Origin: Bacteroides sedimenti
GTDB taxonomy: Bacteria > Bacteroidota > Bacteroidia > Bacteroidales > Bacteroidaceae
Length of the DNA: 64,000 bases
Direction of reading: 5' to 3'
NCBI RefSeq assembly: GCF_040365225.1
Contig: NZ_AP028055.1
Coordinates: 2,728,001-2,792,000, forward strand
Position numbers and translations under genes: made by a program
Shown: positions 50,709 through 60,218 of the stretch, piece after piece
Layout of the letters: each line of letters starts with the position of its first letter
How positions within the stretch are numbered: the first letter of the stretch is position 1
Notes under the pieces: model-generated
What the model was told of the DNA's origin: nothing
Databases searched by the model: none
What the model saw: only the letters and a program-made list of their open reading frames with translations

Positions 50709-53195
50709 TTATTTCCTTCTCTTTCTTACTTCGATGACAATTACTCCGATTGCTCCCAGGAATAAGATTCCAAGTGCAACATAAGCAATGCCTTCGGTGG
50801 TATGAATGGATTTAGGGTCGAACTTAAATTCAATCTTATGATTACCTGCAGGTACAACCATTGCCCGGAGAATGTAGTCGGCACGACCATGTTCTACCTC
50901 TTTACCGTCGATATACGAATGCCATCCCGGATAGTAGATTTCAGAGAATACCACCACGCCGCCTTTTGCAGAAGATGTTTCGTAAGTGAGAGCATTGGGG
51001 GCATACGAGGTCAGTTTAACAGTTGACAAAGTATCTTTGCCAGCCGATTGTGCTCCACTGAAGACCGACTTGAATTGCTCGGCAACCACGGCTGTCTTTG
51101 ACGGCAGCACCTTATTCAGGGCATCAATCTCCTGATTGACACTCTGTACATACTCTACATTCTCTACGAACCAGGCATTGCCGTAAGCATGCGGATTCGG
51201 GATTGGCGCGGTCTGTCCGCCTCCGGTAGGGAAGATAAAGTATTTCGTGTTCAGCATGTTAATAACGCTTATGGAGTCCGGATTGATTTTGGTCATATCT
51301 CCCTGAACGGCAGGTATCTGCTGCTGAAGATAGTTCATCTCTTTTGAGATGTGATTTTCAATCATCTCCTGGTAACGTCTCAGCTTGGCCGGATGATACC
51401 CTCCCACACTTTTATGCCAGTAAGAGGTATTGTTATCGTTGAACGTGCTCACTGCAAAGTTAAGCACCCTGTAATCAAGACTCTTGTCACGAAGGATAGC
51501 CTCATCCGTCGGAGTTTTCTGAACCACCGCCATGCGCTGTTCTGGTTCTACAAAATCAGCATCTTTCAGATAGCGTTTGTTCACGCCCCACATATCTCCC
51601 AAACAAAGAATTGTAAGCGCAAGCACCATCCATCGTGCTTTCAGTTTACCTGTGTTATACGCGAGAATCAATGCACCACCAATCAGGATTACTATCAGGC
51701 TTCTCCATGCATCCGAGGTGAATATACTCTGACGGATTTCAGTCAGGTTGGCAATAATCGGCGCTATGTGCTCGGCAGGAATTCCTCCTTTTAATGCCTG
51801 CATCTCACTGGTGGAGATATAGGATGAGAAGAAGAGTCCGGGAGCCACGGCAAACAGCAATGCAATACCACCGGTCAGCCCGATACTGATATAGAAAGCC
51901 TTCAAGTTCTCTTTCAGTACCTGCGGTTTCTCAATAATCTCTTTCAGAGCCATCAAGGCCAGTAGAGGAATGGTAAATTCCGCAACAACCAGAATGGAAG
52001 ATACCGCCCGGAACTTGGAGTACATCGGTACATAATCGATGAAGAAATCGGTAAGCCCCATAAAATTCTTCCCCCAAGAAAGGAGGATGGACAGTACGGT
52101 TGCAGCAAGCAATGCCCACTTCACGGGAGATTTCACAACGAAGAGTCCCAAGATAAATAGCATTATAATGAATGCCCCTACATAAACCGGACCCGAAGTG
52201 CCCGGCTGCTCTCCCCAATATTGCCCTATTTGGCCATAAAGTTGTGCATAGTTTGGATTGGCTTTTTCCATTGCCTTTTCGTTGGCAGCCAAAGGAACAG
52301 AGGCTCCTCCCTTCACATTGGGTACCAACAGCGAAAAAGTTTCGCCAATTCCGTAACTCCACTGCACAATATAATCACGTTCCAGTCCGCTGCTTGTTTG
52401 GTTGGCCTGATTCTTTTTCACTAACTCGGATTTACCCCGCATGGTGTCTTTACTATACTGGTAAGTATGATAAAGGTTTGATATATTGACCGAAACACCA
52501 ATCAACGCAGCAACAATCAGTATGCCACTTGCCTTGAAGAAATGAGGCAGTTCCTTGTTCTTATACGCCTCTGCAAAGTAAGCAATCACCATAAACAGTA
52601 TGACAAACAGGAAATAGTAGGTCATCTGCACATGGTTCGACAAAATCTGCAGGGCCACAAAGAAGGCGGTAAGCACCCCACCTATCAGATACTTCTTACG
52701 GTAAGCCAGCACCATACCCGCTATTGTTGGCGGAATATAGGCCAGAGTGATGAATTTCCAGATATGGCCGGCACCGATTATGATAAAAAAGTAAGATGAG
52801 AAAGCCCAGGCTATAGCTCCCAAAGCTGAAAGGTAGACTGAGAAATTGAATGCTCTCATCATTATATAAAAACCGAGCAGCATAATAAATACCAGATATA
52901 CATAATCAGGCAGGAAAAGGCTGTATGCCTTTTCTACTTCATGGATCGCATTTGTCGATTTATAACTGGGAGATATCTGATAAGTAGGCATTCCACCAAA
53001 TACAGCATTAGTCCACCGGGTCTTTTCGCCTGTCTTTTCTGTAAACTCCTTCGATTCTTGACCCAGTCCGATACTTGCCACCGCGTCATGCTGGGCAAGA
53101 ACTCTTCCTTCCGTAATTGCCGGAAAGAAGTAGGCCAGCGATATCACAACGAATGCTACTATCGCAACAATATCTGGCAATATTCTCTTCATCAT
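50709..53195 (-). CDS. YfhO family membrane protein
   Basis: 828 residues with about a dozen membrane helices (for example IVAIVAFVVISLAYFF and YVYLVFIMLLGFYIMM) and a large periplasmic domain around residues 540-790. YfhO-type proteins are implicated in glycosylation of envelope polymers in Gram-positive bacteria; in Bacteroides the substrate is unknown. The last helix (GIAYVALGILFLGAIGVIVIEV) is followed by a basic tail. It starts 38 bases after ahcY, so the two may be co-transcribed. Confidence 0.82.
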   Translation of the reverse strand: MMKRILPDIVAIVAFVVISLAYFFPAITEGRVLAQHDAVASIGLGQESKEFTEKTGEKTRWTNAVFGGMPTYQISPSYKSTNAIHEVEKAYSLFLPDYVYLVFIMLLGFYIMMRAFNFSVYLSALGAIAWAFSSYFFIIIGAGHIWKFITLAYIPPTIAGMVLAYRKKYLIGGVLTAFFVALQILSNHVQMTYYFLFVILFMVIAYFAEAYKNKELPHFFKASGILIVAALIGVSVNISNLYHTYQYSKDTMRGKSELVKKNQANQTSSGLERDYIVQWSYGIGETFSLLVPNVKGGASVPLAANEKAMEKANPNYAQLYGQIGQYWGEQPGTSGPVYVGAFIIMLFILGLFVVKSPVKWALLAATVLSILLSWGKNFMGLTDFFIDYVPMYSKFRAVSSILVVAEFTIPLLALMALKEIIEKPQVLKENLKAFYISIGLTGGIALLFAVAPGLFFSSYISTSEMQALKGGIPAEHIAPIIANLTEIRQSIFTSDAWRSLIVILIGGALILAYNTGKLKARWMVLALTILCLGDMWGVNKRYLKDADFVEPEQRMAVVQKTPTDEAILRDKSLDYRVLNFAVSTFNDNNTSYWHKSVGGYHPAKLRRYQEMIENHISKEMNYLQQQIPAVQGDMTKINPDSISVINMLNTKYFIFPTGGGQTAPIPNPHAYGNAWFVENVEYVQSVNQEIDALNKVLPSKTAVVAEQFKSVFSGAQSAGKDTLSTVKLTSYAPNALTYETSSAKGGVVVFSEIYYPGWHSYIDGKEVEHGRADYILRAMVVPAGNHKIEFKFDPKSIHTTEGIAYVALGILFLGAIGVIVIEVRKRRK

Positions 53196-53233
53196 ATTCT
53201 AGTTGAACTTTCTAAGCTGAATTTACAATCGGA

Positions 53234-54652
53234 TTAATATCTGTAATGTTCTGCTTTATACGGACCATCTACTGATACTCCAATGTAAGCAGCCTGCTCG
53301 GGAGTCAGTTTGGTGAGTTTCACACCAATCTTTTCCAGGTGCAGACGGGCAACCTCTTCATCCAGGTGTTTAGGCAGACGGTAAACGTCAATTTCGTATT
53401 TCTTCTGGAACAGTTCAATCTGAGCCAATGTTTGGTTTGTAAATGAGTTACTCATTACAAATGATGGGTGTCCTGTTGCACATCCCAGGTTAACGAGACG
53501 ACCATCGGCCAACAAAAGAACTGAGTGTCCGTCAGGGAAGAAGTATTGGTCTACCTGTGGTTTGATGTTGCGACATTTGATTCCTGGATAGCTCTTCAGC
53601 TTTTCTACTTGGATTTCATTGTCGAAGTGACCAATGTTGCAAATGATAGCCTGGTCCTTCATCTTTTCGATGTGGTCGATACGGATGATGTCGATATTAC
53701 CGGTTGTGGTAACAAAAATGTTTCCTTCGCTTGCTGCATCTTCCATGGTCATCACCTCGAATCCTTCCATTGCAGCCTGAAGCGCACAGATGGGGTCAAT
53801 TTCAGTAACTATTACTCTTGCTCCGTAAGAACGCATAGAGTGAGAGCATCCTTTACCCACATCTCCGTAACCGCAAACAACCGCCACTTTTCCGGCAATC
53901 ATCACATCGGTAGCACGTTTGATACCATCGGCAAGAGACTCACGGCAACCATACAGGTTATCGAATTTAGATTTTGTAACCGAGTCGTTAACATTGAAGG
54001 CTGGGAACAGAAGTTTTCCTTCTTCCATCATCTGATACAAACGGTGAACTCCGGTAGTGGTCTCTTCAGAGACACCACGAATTTCAGGAACCATACGTCC
54101 CCAGATGTTGTTATCTTCCTTCAGTACATTCTTCAGGATTGCATACAATTGCTTTTCATCTTCAGCCTGAACATCGTTATCCAGGAATGAAGCGTCTTTT
54201 TCAGCCTCATATCCAAAGTGAATCATCATGGTTGCATCACCACCATCGTCCACAATCACTGTAGGACCTTGATGTCCGGGGAATGTAAGCGCCTGAAGAG
54301 TACACCACCAGTAATCTTCCAGAGATTCACCCTTCCAGGCAAAAACCGGAACGCCTGCGGCAGCAATGGCAGCAGCTGCATGATCTTGAGTAGAATATAT
54401 ATTGCAGGAACACCAACGCACATCAGCACCCAGAGCCACCAGTGTCTCAATTAACACAGCAGTCTGAATGGTCATGTGAAGTGACCCCATGATACGAGCA
54501 CCTTTCAGCGGTTTAGATTCTCCATATTTTTCGCGAAGAGCCATCAGGCCGGGCATTTCTTGTTCTGCCAAATCGATTTCCTTGCGACCAAAATCGGCAA
54601 GAGTTATGTCTGCCACTTTATAAGGCAGTTCAGAGAATAATTTTGTAGACAT
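53234..54652 (-). CDS. ahcY: Adenosylhomocysteinase
   Basis: Splits S-adenosylhomocysteine to adenosine and homocysteine, relieving product inhibition of methyltransferases. NAD-binding GYGDVGKGC motif near 260, substrate residues in NVNDSVTKSKFDN and the C-terminal KAEHYRY that supplies the cofactor-binding lysine and tyrosine. 472 residues, full length. Strong promoter upstream. Confidence 0.96.
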   Translation of the reverse strand: MSTKLFSELPYKVADITLADFGRKEIDLAEQEMPGLMALREKYGESKPLKGARIMGSLHMTIQTAVLIETLVALGADVRWCSCNIYSTQDHAAAAIAAAGVPVFAWKGESLEDYWWCTLQALTFPGHQGPTVIVDDGGDATMMIHFGYEAEKDASFLDNDVQAEDEKQLYAILKNVLKEDNNIWGRMVPEIRGVSEETTTGVHRLYQMMEEGKLLFPAFNVNDSVTKSKFDNLYGCRESLADGIKRATDVMIAGKVAVVCGYGDVGKGCSHSMRSYGARVIVTEIDPICALQAAMEGFEVMTMEDAASEGNIFVTTTGNIDIIRIDHIEKMKDQAIICNIGHFDNEIQVEKLKSYPGIKCRNIKPQVDQYFFPDGHSVLLLADGRLVNLGCATGHPSFVMSNSFTNQTLAQIELFQKKYEIDVYRLPKHLDEEVARLHLEKIGVKLTKLTPEQAAYIGVSVDGPYKAEHYRY

Positions 54653-54685
54653 ACTAAAATATAATTTGTTTATTAATTAATGGGG

Positions 54686-54717
54686 CAAAGATAAGATTTT
54701 CTGAATAGGGAGGCAAA
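54686..54717 (-). promoter_or_regulatory. Promoter of ahcY
   Basis: On the minus strand TTTG (54717-54714) is followed after 20 bases by TATCTTTG (54693-54686), an ideal Bacteroides promoter, 33 bases before the ATG. Confidence 0.8.
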
Positions 54718-54801
54718 GGTATTCCATTTTTTTAAGCATGATACTCACCTCTTTAAGCTTTTCAACAGCAACAGCTAATTGTTGGGTGAAGGCTTTTGAA
54801 G

Positions 54802-54844
54802 AAAAAATAAGTCCCGGTGCAGATTTTCAACCATCTGTCCGGGA
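54802..54844 (-). terminator. Terminator of the acyl-CoA synthetase gene
   Basis: GTCCCGG (54810-54816) pairs with CCGGGAC (54838-54844), with an inner CAGAT/ATCTG stem, and on the minus strand TTATTTTTTC follows. It lies about 24 bases beyond the stop at 54868. Confidence 0.85.
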
Positions 54845-54867
54845 CCCATCCAACAATTTTCTAACAT

Positions 54868-56517
54868 TTAAATAATTTCAATTCCCTGCTCCGCACAAAG
54901 CTTCACACTCAGCTCTTTCAATTTGAATTTCTGAATCTTACCGCTTCCCGTCATAGGGAACTCCTTTACAAAAAAGATATATTTTGGTATTTTGTAACGG
55001 GCAATTTTATCTTTGCAATATTCTCTTACATCCGAAGCTTCCATATCTACTCCTTCGTGAAGAATGATAAAGGCGCCTACCGCCTCACCGTATTTGGGAG
55101 AAGGCACTCCTGCTACCTGCACATCTTTTACACCTGGCAGTTTATAAAGAAACTCTTCAATCTCACGTGGATAAATATTTTCTCCACCACGGATAATCAT
55201 ATCCTTGATACGCCCCGTAATGCGATAATTACCATCTTCATCTTTCACACCAAGGTCGCCCGAATGTACGAATCCATCCTTATCAATCACCTCTTCCGTA
55301 GCCTGTGGATTCTTATAATAACCTTTCATGTTGTTATATCCACGGTTACATATTTCACCCTGGACGCCAACGGGACACTCCTCACCGGTTTCAGGATTTA
55401 CCACCTTCACCTCGGTAAATTCAAATTCGTATCCCACAGTATTGCAACGTGCCTCGAACGAATCGTCAATACGCGTCTGAGTCATACCAGGAGAAGTTTC
55501 GGTTAATCCGTACACACTGGTTACCCTCATATGCATCTTTTCCTGCACACTCCGCATCAGTTCGACCGGGCAAAGTGAACCTGCCATGATTCCTGTGCGA
55601 AGGGATGAAACATCAAACATATCAAACATTGGGTGGTTCAGCTCTGCAATAAACATGGTAGGCACTCCATAAAGAGCCGTACATCGTTCTTTGTGAATAG
55701 ATGCCAGTACTACCAGCGGGTCAAACCGCTCTACCATAACCTGAGTGCAACCGTGTGTAAGCACATTCATACTGGCCAATACCACTCCGAAACAGTGAAA
55801 CAAAGGAACGCAGCAACAAAGCTTATCGTCGGCTGTAAAGTTCATATGTTCTCCGGTGAGGTATCCATTATTGGCTATATTATGATGTGATAGCATTACC
55901 CCTTTGGGGAATCCGGTTGTACCCGATGTATACTGCATATTTACCACATCGTGGCAGCTCACCTGTTTTTTTGTCTCGTTAAGAGATTCATCATCTACAT
56001 TCTTTCCCATGAGAAGTATCTCCGGAGTATTATACATTCCTCGGATTTTCTCTTGACCAATGTATATCACATTCTTCATCTGCGGGAAGCGTTTGCTTTC
56101 CAAATGACCTCGCTGAGAGGTTTTCAGTTCAGGAAGCATTTTATAGACCATCTCCACGAAATCACTGTCGCGTTCACCATTGGTTATACACAATGTATGC
56201 ATATCTGAGTTCTGGCAGAGATACTCCAGTTCCGACTGCTTGTAATTGGTATTCACCGTTACATAGATCGCACCAATTTTAGCACATGCATAAAGAAGCG
56301 TAAGCCAGTCGGGCACATTCGCAGCCCAGATTCCCACATGCGATCCTCTTTCCACTCCAATGGAAAGAAGACCTTTTGCCATATCGTCAACCCGTTCGTT
56401 AAACTGCTTCCATGTAAAACGTAAATTTCTATCGGAATACACAATATATTCCTTGTCTGGTGTCACCTCAGCCCAATGTTCAAGCCACTGACCCAAGGTC
56501 CTGTCAAATAACTGCAT
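54868..56517 (-). CDS. AMP-forming acyl-CoA synthetase (long-chain fatty-acid ligase-like)
   Basis: 549 residues. Activates a carboxylic acid via an acyl-adenylate. The AMP-binding signature YTSGTTGFPKG is near 203-213, the A5 motif YGLTETSPGMT near 330, the hinge GRIKDMIIRGGENIYP near 430 and the catalytic lysine in GSGKIQKFKLKE near the C-terminus. The substrate is probably a fatty or aromatic acid. It starts 11 bases after the cupin regulator, which likely controls it. Confidence 0.9.
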   Translation of the reverse strand: MQLFDRTLGQWLEHWAEVTPDKEYIVYSDRNLRFTWKQFNERVDDMAKGLLSIGVERGSHVGIWAANVPDWLTLLYACAKIGAIYVTVNTNYKQSELEYLCQNSDMHTLCITNGERDSDFVEMVYKMLPELKTSQRGHLESKRFPQMKNVIYIGQEKIRGMYNTPEILLMGKNVDDESLNETKKQVSCHDVVNMQYTSGTTGFPKGVMLSHHNIANNGYLTGEHMNFTADDKLCCCVPLFHCFGVVLASMNVLTHGCTQVMVERFDPLVVLASIHKERCTALYGVPTMFIAELNHPMFDMFDVSSLRTGIMAGSLCPVELMRSVQEKMHMRVTSVYGLTETSPGMTQTRIDDSFEARCNTVGYEFEFTEVKVVNPETGEECPVGVQGEICNRGYNNMKGYYKNPQATEEVIDKDGFVHSGDLGVKDEDGNYRITGRIKDMIIRGGENIYPREIEEFLYKLPGVKDVQVAGVPSPKYGEAVGAFIILHEGVDMEASDVREYCKDKIARYKIPKYIFFVKEFPMTGSGKIQKFKLKELSVKLCAEQGIEII

Positions 56518-56528
56518 AATTCCGATAA

Positions 56529-57104
56529 TTAAATAGGGGTATAGATTACAGCCAGGATTCTGGCAGCTTGTCCTTCAAAAGCATGCACATGATGAGGAAC
56601 GATAGAATCATAATAGATACTGTCACCTTCTTCCAGTACATAGGTATTCTTCCCATAGTTAATTTCCATGGTTCCTTGCATAACCATGATAAACTCTTCT
56701 CCTTCGTGCGAAGAGAGAATAAACTCATGGTCCGTGCTTTCTGCCACATCAATCAGGAATGGCTCCATATGACGATCTGCTTTCGATTTAGATAATGAAT
56801 GGTATTCCATGTGTCTGCGAGAAGGAATTGCATTATTTGAAAAGCTGATTGTATCGCTTGTCTCTTTTTTACGACAGAGTACAGGACCCTGATCATCCAT
56901 ATCATCAAGAAAAGTTCCCAAACGAACCCCCAGCACACGGGCAATCTTAATCAGCGGAGCCAGAGAAGGAAGATCAACATTATTCTCTATACGCTCAATC
57001 TGTTCTATGGCAAGACCTGAGCGTTCTGCCAGATCCTCAATGCTAATCCCTTTGGATTCGCGAAGTGACTTAATTTTTTCACCTACAATTTTAGTATTGT
57101 CCAT
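56529..57104 (-). CDS. XRE-type regulator with C-terminal cupin domain
   Basis: 191 residues. N-terminal helix-turn-helix (about 8-62; IKSLRESKGISIEDLAERSGL), a linker, and a C-terminal cupin_2 domain (about 115-188) with the metal-ligand-type motif FILSSHEGEEFIMVMQG and PHHVHAFEG. This architecture typically senses a small molecule and regulates the adjacent catabolic gene, here the acyl-CoA synthetase. Confidence 0.88.
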   Translation of the reverse strand: MDNTKIVGEKIKSLRESKGISIEDLAERSGLAIEQIERIENNVDLPSLAPLIKIARVLGVRLGTFLDDMDDQGPVLCRKKETSDTISFSNNAIPSRRHMEYHSLSKSKADRHMEPFLIDVAESTDHEFILSSHEGEEFIMVMQGTMEINYGKNTYVLEEGDSIYYDSIVPHHVHAFEGQAARILAVIYTPI

Positions 57105-57304
57105 ATCCTCAAATATATTAATTCATTATTTAATTGCAGCAAATTTAATCAAATCTTCAGTTTTCTGAAAGTAAATACCATTAAATTATCACATAGAACA
57201 CTATTTATTCTGTAAACATGCAAGACCAAATCTCTATTCGGCCGGTTTTAATTGAACAATAAGATTGTATATTTTATAGGAAATCACTCGTTTTAGAAAA
57301 AAAA

Positions 57305-57336
57305 CAAGGCTGCTTCTCAGATGAGAAACAGCCTTG
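57305..57336 (-). terminator. Terminator of rpsO
   Basis: CAAGGCTGCTTCTC and GAGAAACAGCCTTG form a 14-base stem with one mismatch, followed on the minus strand by a run of eight Ts. It is about 20 bases beyond the rpsO stop. Confidence 0.9.
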
Positions 57337-57357
57337 ATAATACTTTCGTAAGAAAGA

Positions 57358-57627
57358 TTACTTTCTAAGTCCGAGAGTCTTAATGATTGCACGATATCTT
57401 TCGATATCTCTTTCTTTCAGGTAGTTCAGCAGTCTACGACGTTTACCTACCAAAATTGTCAATGATCTCTCTGTGGTATAATCTTTTCTGTTGAGCTTAA
57501 GGTGCTCAGTCAGGTGAGAAATACGGTATGAAAACAATGCTATCTGAGCCTCAGGTGAGCCAGTATCAGTGTTAGACTTTCCGTACTTTTCAAAGATTTC
57601 TTTTTTCTTAGCTACATCTAAATACAT
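57358..57627 (-). CDS. rpsO: 30S ribosomal protein S15
   Basis: 89 residues, standard length. Binds the 16S rRNA central domain early in assembly. Conserved segments: GSPEAQIALFSYRISHLTEHLKL and the RNA-contacting LVGKRRRLLNYLKERDIERYRAII. Single-gene unit with its own strong promoter and terminator. Confidence 0.97.
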   Translation of the reverse strand: MYLDVAKKKEIFEKYGKSNTDTGSPEAQIALFSYRISHLTEHLKLNRKDYTTERSLTILVGKRRRLLNYLKERDIERYRAIIKTLGLRK

Positions 57628-57671
57628 AATTCTTAGCTTTTTTATAAATATATAATATCTCTTTGAGCGTG

Positions 57672-57702
57672 CAAAGATAGGTATTATCTTTTATCCCACA
57701 AA
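57672..57702 (-). promoter_or_regulatory. Promoter of rpsO
   Basis: TTTG (57702-57699) and TATCTTTG (57679-57672) are 19 bases apart on the minus strand; the ATG is about 45 bases downstream. Confidence 0.75.
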
Positions 57703-57886
57703 GATTTAGCTTAAATAATTAATTGTTTTTTCATTTTTATTCATCCGGCAGGCAACTGTTAAAAAGTTCTTCAAACAACTTTATTTCAAGCCCGATCAAT
57801 GGGAAATTTCATATAACTCGCTTATTTTTCACATAATAACCATTCGCTTTTACATCAATTAATATACAGGTTCCGATATTTTGTCG

Positions 57887-57894
57887 TACCTTTG
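57887..57894 (+). promoter_or_regulatory. -7 element for typA
   Basis: TACCTTTG on the plus strand, 18 bases before the ATG at 57913. A TTG at 57892 in frame with typA is inside this box and is not the start. Confidence 0.6.
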
Positions 57895-57912
57895 CGCCCA
57901 AATTACTTACCT

Positions 57913-59712
57913 ATGCAAAATATCAGAAACATTGCAATTATTGCCCACGTAGACCATGGGAAAACAACTTTAGTCGATAAGATGCTTTTAGCCGGACACT
58001 TGTTCCGCGACAACCAGTCTAGTGGCGAATTAATCTTAGACAATAACGACCTCGAGCGCGAGCGAGGAATAACGATTCTTTCAAAGAACGTTTCCATTAA
58101 TTATAAAGGAACAAAAATCAACATCATTGACACTCCGGGTCACTCCGATTTCGGTGGTGAAGTGGAACGTGTCCTGAACATGGCAGATGGATGCATTCTT
58201 TTAGTAGATGCTTTCGAAGGTCCGATGCCTCAAACCCGCTTTGTACTTCAGAAAGCACTTCAGATAGGCCTTAAGCCAATCGTCGTAATCAATAAGGTAG
58301 ATAAACCCAACTGTAGGCCGGATGAAGTTCATGAAATGGTTTTCGATTTAATGTTCAGTCTCGATGCCACAGAAGACCAGCTCGACTTCCCTGCCATCTA
58401 CGGTTCTGCAAAGAATGGATGGATGAGTACCGACTGGAAAAATCAGACTGAAGACATTACCGCTTTGCTTGATTGCATCGTAGAAAATATCCCTGCTCCG
58501 GAAATGCTGGAAGGAACTCCTCAGATGCTAATTACATCTTTAGATTACTCATCATATACAGGACGTATTGCTGTAGGCCGCGTTCACCGAGGTACACTAA
58601 AAGAGAACATGCAGGTTGCTCTGGCAAAAAGAGATGGCAGCATTGTGAAATCAAAGATCAAAGAAGTGCATGTATTCGAAGGATTGGGACGCGTTAAAAC
58701 AAGCGAAGTCTCTTCGGGCGATATTTGTGCGTTGGTAGGTATCGAAGGTTTTGAGATTGGCGACTCCATTTGCGACATTGAGAATCCGGAACCATTGAAG
58801 CCGATTGCTATCGATGAGCCGACAATGAGTATGCTTTTCACCATCAACGACTCACCATTCTATGGTAAAGATGGTAAATATGTAACCTCACGCCACATCA
58901 ACGACCGCTTGATAAAAGAGCTGGATAAGAACTTGGCCTTACGTGTGCATAAGAACGAAAACGCTGATAAATGGTTGGTTTTCGGTCGTGGCGTACTTCA
59001 CCTCTCAGTACTTATCGAAACCATGCGCCGCGAAGGATACGAACTTCAGGTTGGCCAGCCGCAGGTTATCTATAAAGAGATTGACGGAAAGAAATGCGAA
59101 CCAATCGAGGAACTCACCATCAACGTTCCTGAAGAATATTCAAGCAAAATAATTGATATGGTTACCCGCAGAAAAGGTGAAATGGTATCAATGGAGAATA
59201 CAGGCGAACGCATCAACATGGAATTCAACATTCCATCCCGCGGTATTATCGGTTTACGTAACAACGTACTGACAGCCTCAGCCGGAGAAGCTATTATGGC
59301 CCACCGATTCAAGGAATATCAACCATTTAAGGGAGAAATTGAACGACGTACCAACGGTTCGATTATCGCTATGGAAGCCGGAACAGCATTTTCTTACGCT
59401 ATTGACAAACTTCAGGATCGTGGTAAATTTTTTATTTTCCCACAGGAAGAGGTGTATGCCGGTCAGGTGGTAGGTGAACATTGTAAAGACAATGACTTGG
59501 TGGTAAATGTAACCAAATCGAAGAAGCTCACCAATATGCGTGCTTCCGGTTCCGACGACAAAGCCCGGATTATTCCTCCTATTGTATTCTCTCTGGAAGA
59601 AGCTCTGGAATACATCAAAGAAGATGAATATGTAGAAATAACTCCAAAGCACATGCGTATGCGCAAAATCTTCTTAGATGAAAACGAACGTAAGCGTAAC
59701 GCTAAAATTTAA
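57913..59712 (+). CDS. typA: Translational GTPase TypA/BipA
   Basis: 599 residues. Ribosome-associated GTPase of the EF-G family, involved in stress and cold-temperature ribosome assembly. G1 motif AHVDHGKTTLVDK near 12-24, G2 RERGITILSKN, G3 DTPGHSDFG, G4 NKVDKP. Domains II to V follow, with the TypA-specific C-terminal domain from about 480. The ATG at 57913 is chosen because the frame further upstream lies in the promoter. Confidence 0.96.
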   Translation: MQNIRNIAIIAHVDHGKTTLVDKMLLAGHLFRDNQSSGELILDNNDLERERGITILSKNVSINYKGTKINIIDTPGHSDFGGEVERVLNMADGCILLVDAFEGPMPQTRFVLQKALQIGLKPIVVINKVDKPNCRPDEVHEMVFDLMFSLDATEDQLDFPAIYGSAKNGWMSTDWKNQTEDITALLDCIVENIPAPEMLEGTPQMLITSLDYSSYTGRIAVGRVHRGTLKENMQVALAKRDGSIVKSKIKEVHVFEGLGRVKTSEVSSGDICALVGIEGFEIGDSICDIENPEPLKPIAIDEPTMSMLFTINDSPFYGKDGKYVTSRHINDRLIKELDKNLALRVHKNENADKWLVFGRGVLHLSVLIETMRREGYELQVGQPQVIYKEIDGKKCEPIEELTINVPEEYSSKIIDMVTRRKGEMVSMENTGERINMEFNIPSRGIIGLRNNVLTASAGEAIMAHRFKEYQPFKGEIERRTNGSIIAMEAGTAFSYAIDKLQDRGKFFIFPQEEVYAGQVVGEHCKDNDLVVNVTKSKKLTNMRASGSDDKARIIPPIVFSLEEALEYIKEDEYVEITPKHMRMRKIFLDENERKRNAKI

Positions 59713-59741
59713 AAGCTGATCCTTGATCACTCCATAAAATC

Positions 59742-59775
59742 AACCCCCGGTAAGATGTTTGTCTTTCCGGGGGTT
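59742..59775 (+). terminator. Terminator of typA
   Basis: AACCCCCGG (59742-59750) pairs with CCGGGGGTT (59767-59775), followed by ATTCTTTCGT. 30 bases beyond the stop. Confidence 0.8.
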
Positions 59776-60152
59776 ATTCTTTCGTATTTAAGTTAGAACG
59801 TAACAAACAATAAGAAAAATAGGTTGAAAGGTATTCGACTTATTCTTTTCTCATCAACAATAGATCACTTCATTTAATTGAGGTCTTACACCTTTAACAG
59901 TTGACCATTTCTCCTCTTCCGAAAAATCTCTTCTTCTTAACGCTTCAAAAAAACTATTCTGTTACATCTAACTAAAAGAAGAGTCTCTGCAAATACAACC
60001 GTAATAATTGAAGAAAGCGTTCTACTTGTACGAACAACAGGAAGAAGATTTTCGCTTTCAATACCCTGTATAAATCCTGATCTACCATTATTGGGAATTT
60101 CGAAGCATCTACAACCAGATTTCAGTCAGAAGATCAGACTAGAACACCTCAA

Positions 60153-60190
60153 CAAAAAAGAGAGCGATTCCCAAAGGAACCGCCCTCTTT
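60153..60190 (-). terminator. Terminator of pckA
   Basis: AAGAGGGCGGTTCC and GGAATCGCTCTCTT form a stem on the minus strand with one mismatch, ending in TTTTTT. It is about 30 bases beyond the pckA stop. Confidence 0.8.
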
Positions 60191-60218
60191 ATATATATGT
60201 AATTAAGGGGGAACTTAA

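Larger units (their letters stand above)
59713..60218. other. Intergenic region between typA and pckA
   Basis: Holds the typA terminator (59742-59775) and the pckA terminator (60153-60190). Between them one forward frame is open for 93 codons (59941-60222) but lacks a plausible start and runs through the pckA terminator, so I do not call a gene. Confidence 0.55.

Noticed and set aside
53525..54190. Forward ORF of 221 codons inside ahcY
   Set aside because: Antisense shadow of a highly conserved gene; no own promoter or ribosome-binding site.
57892..57912. TTG start for typA
   Set aside because: It lies in the -7 promoter box; the ATG at 57913 begins at the conserved MQNIRNIAIIAH N-terminus.
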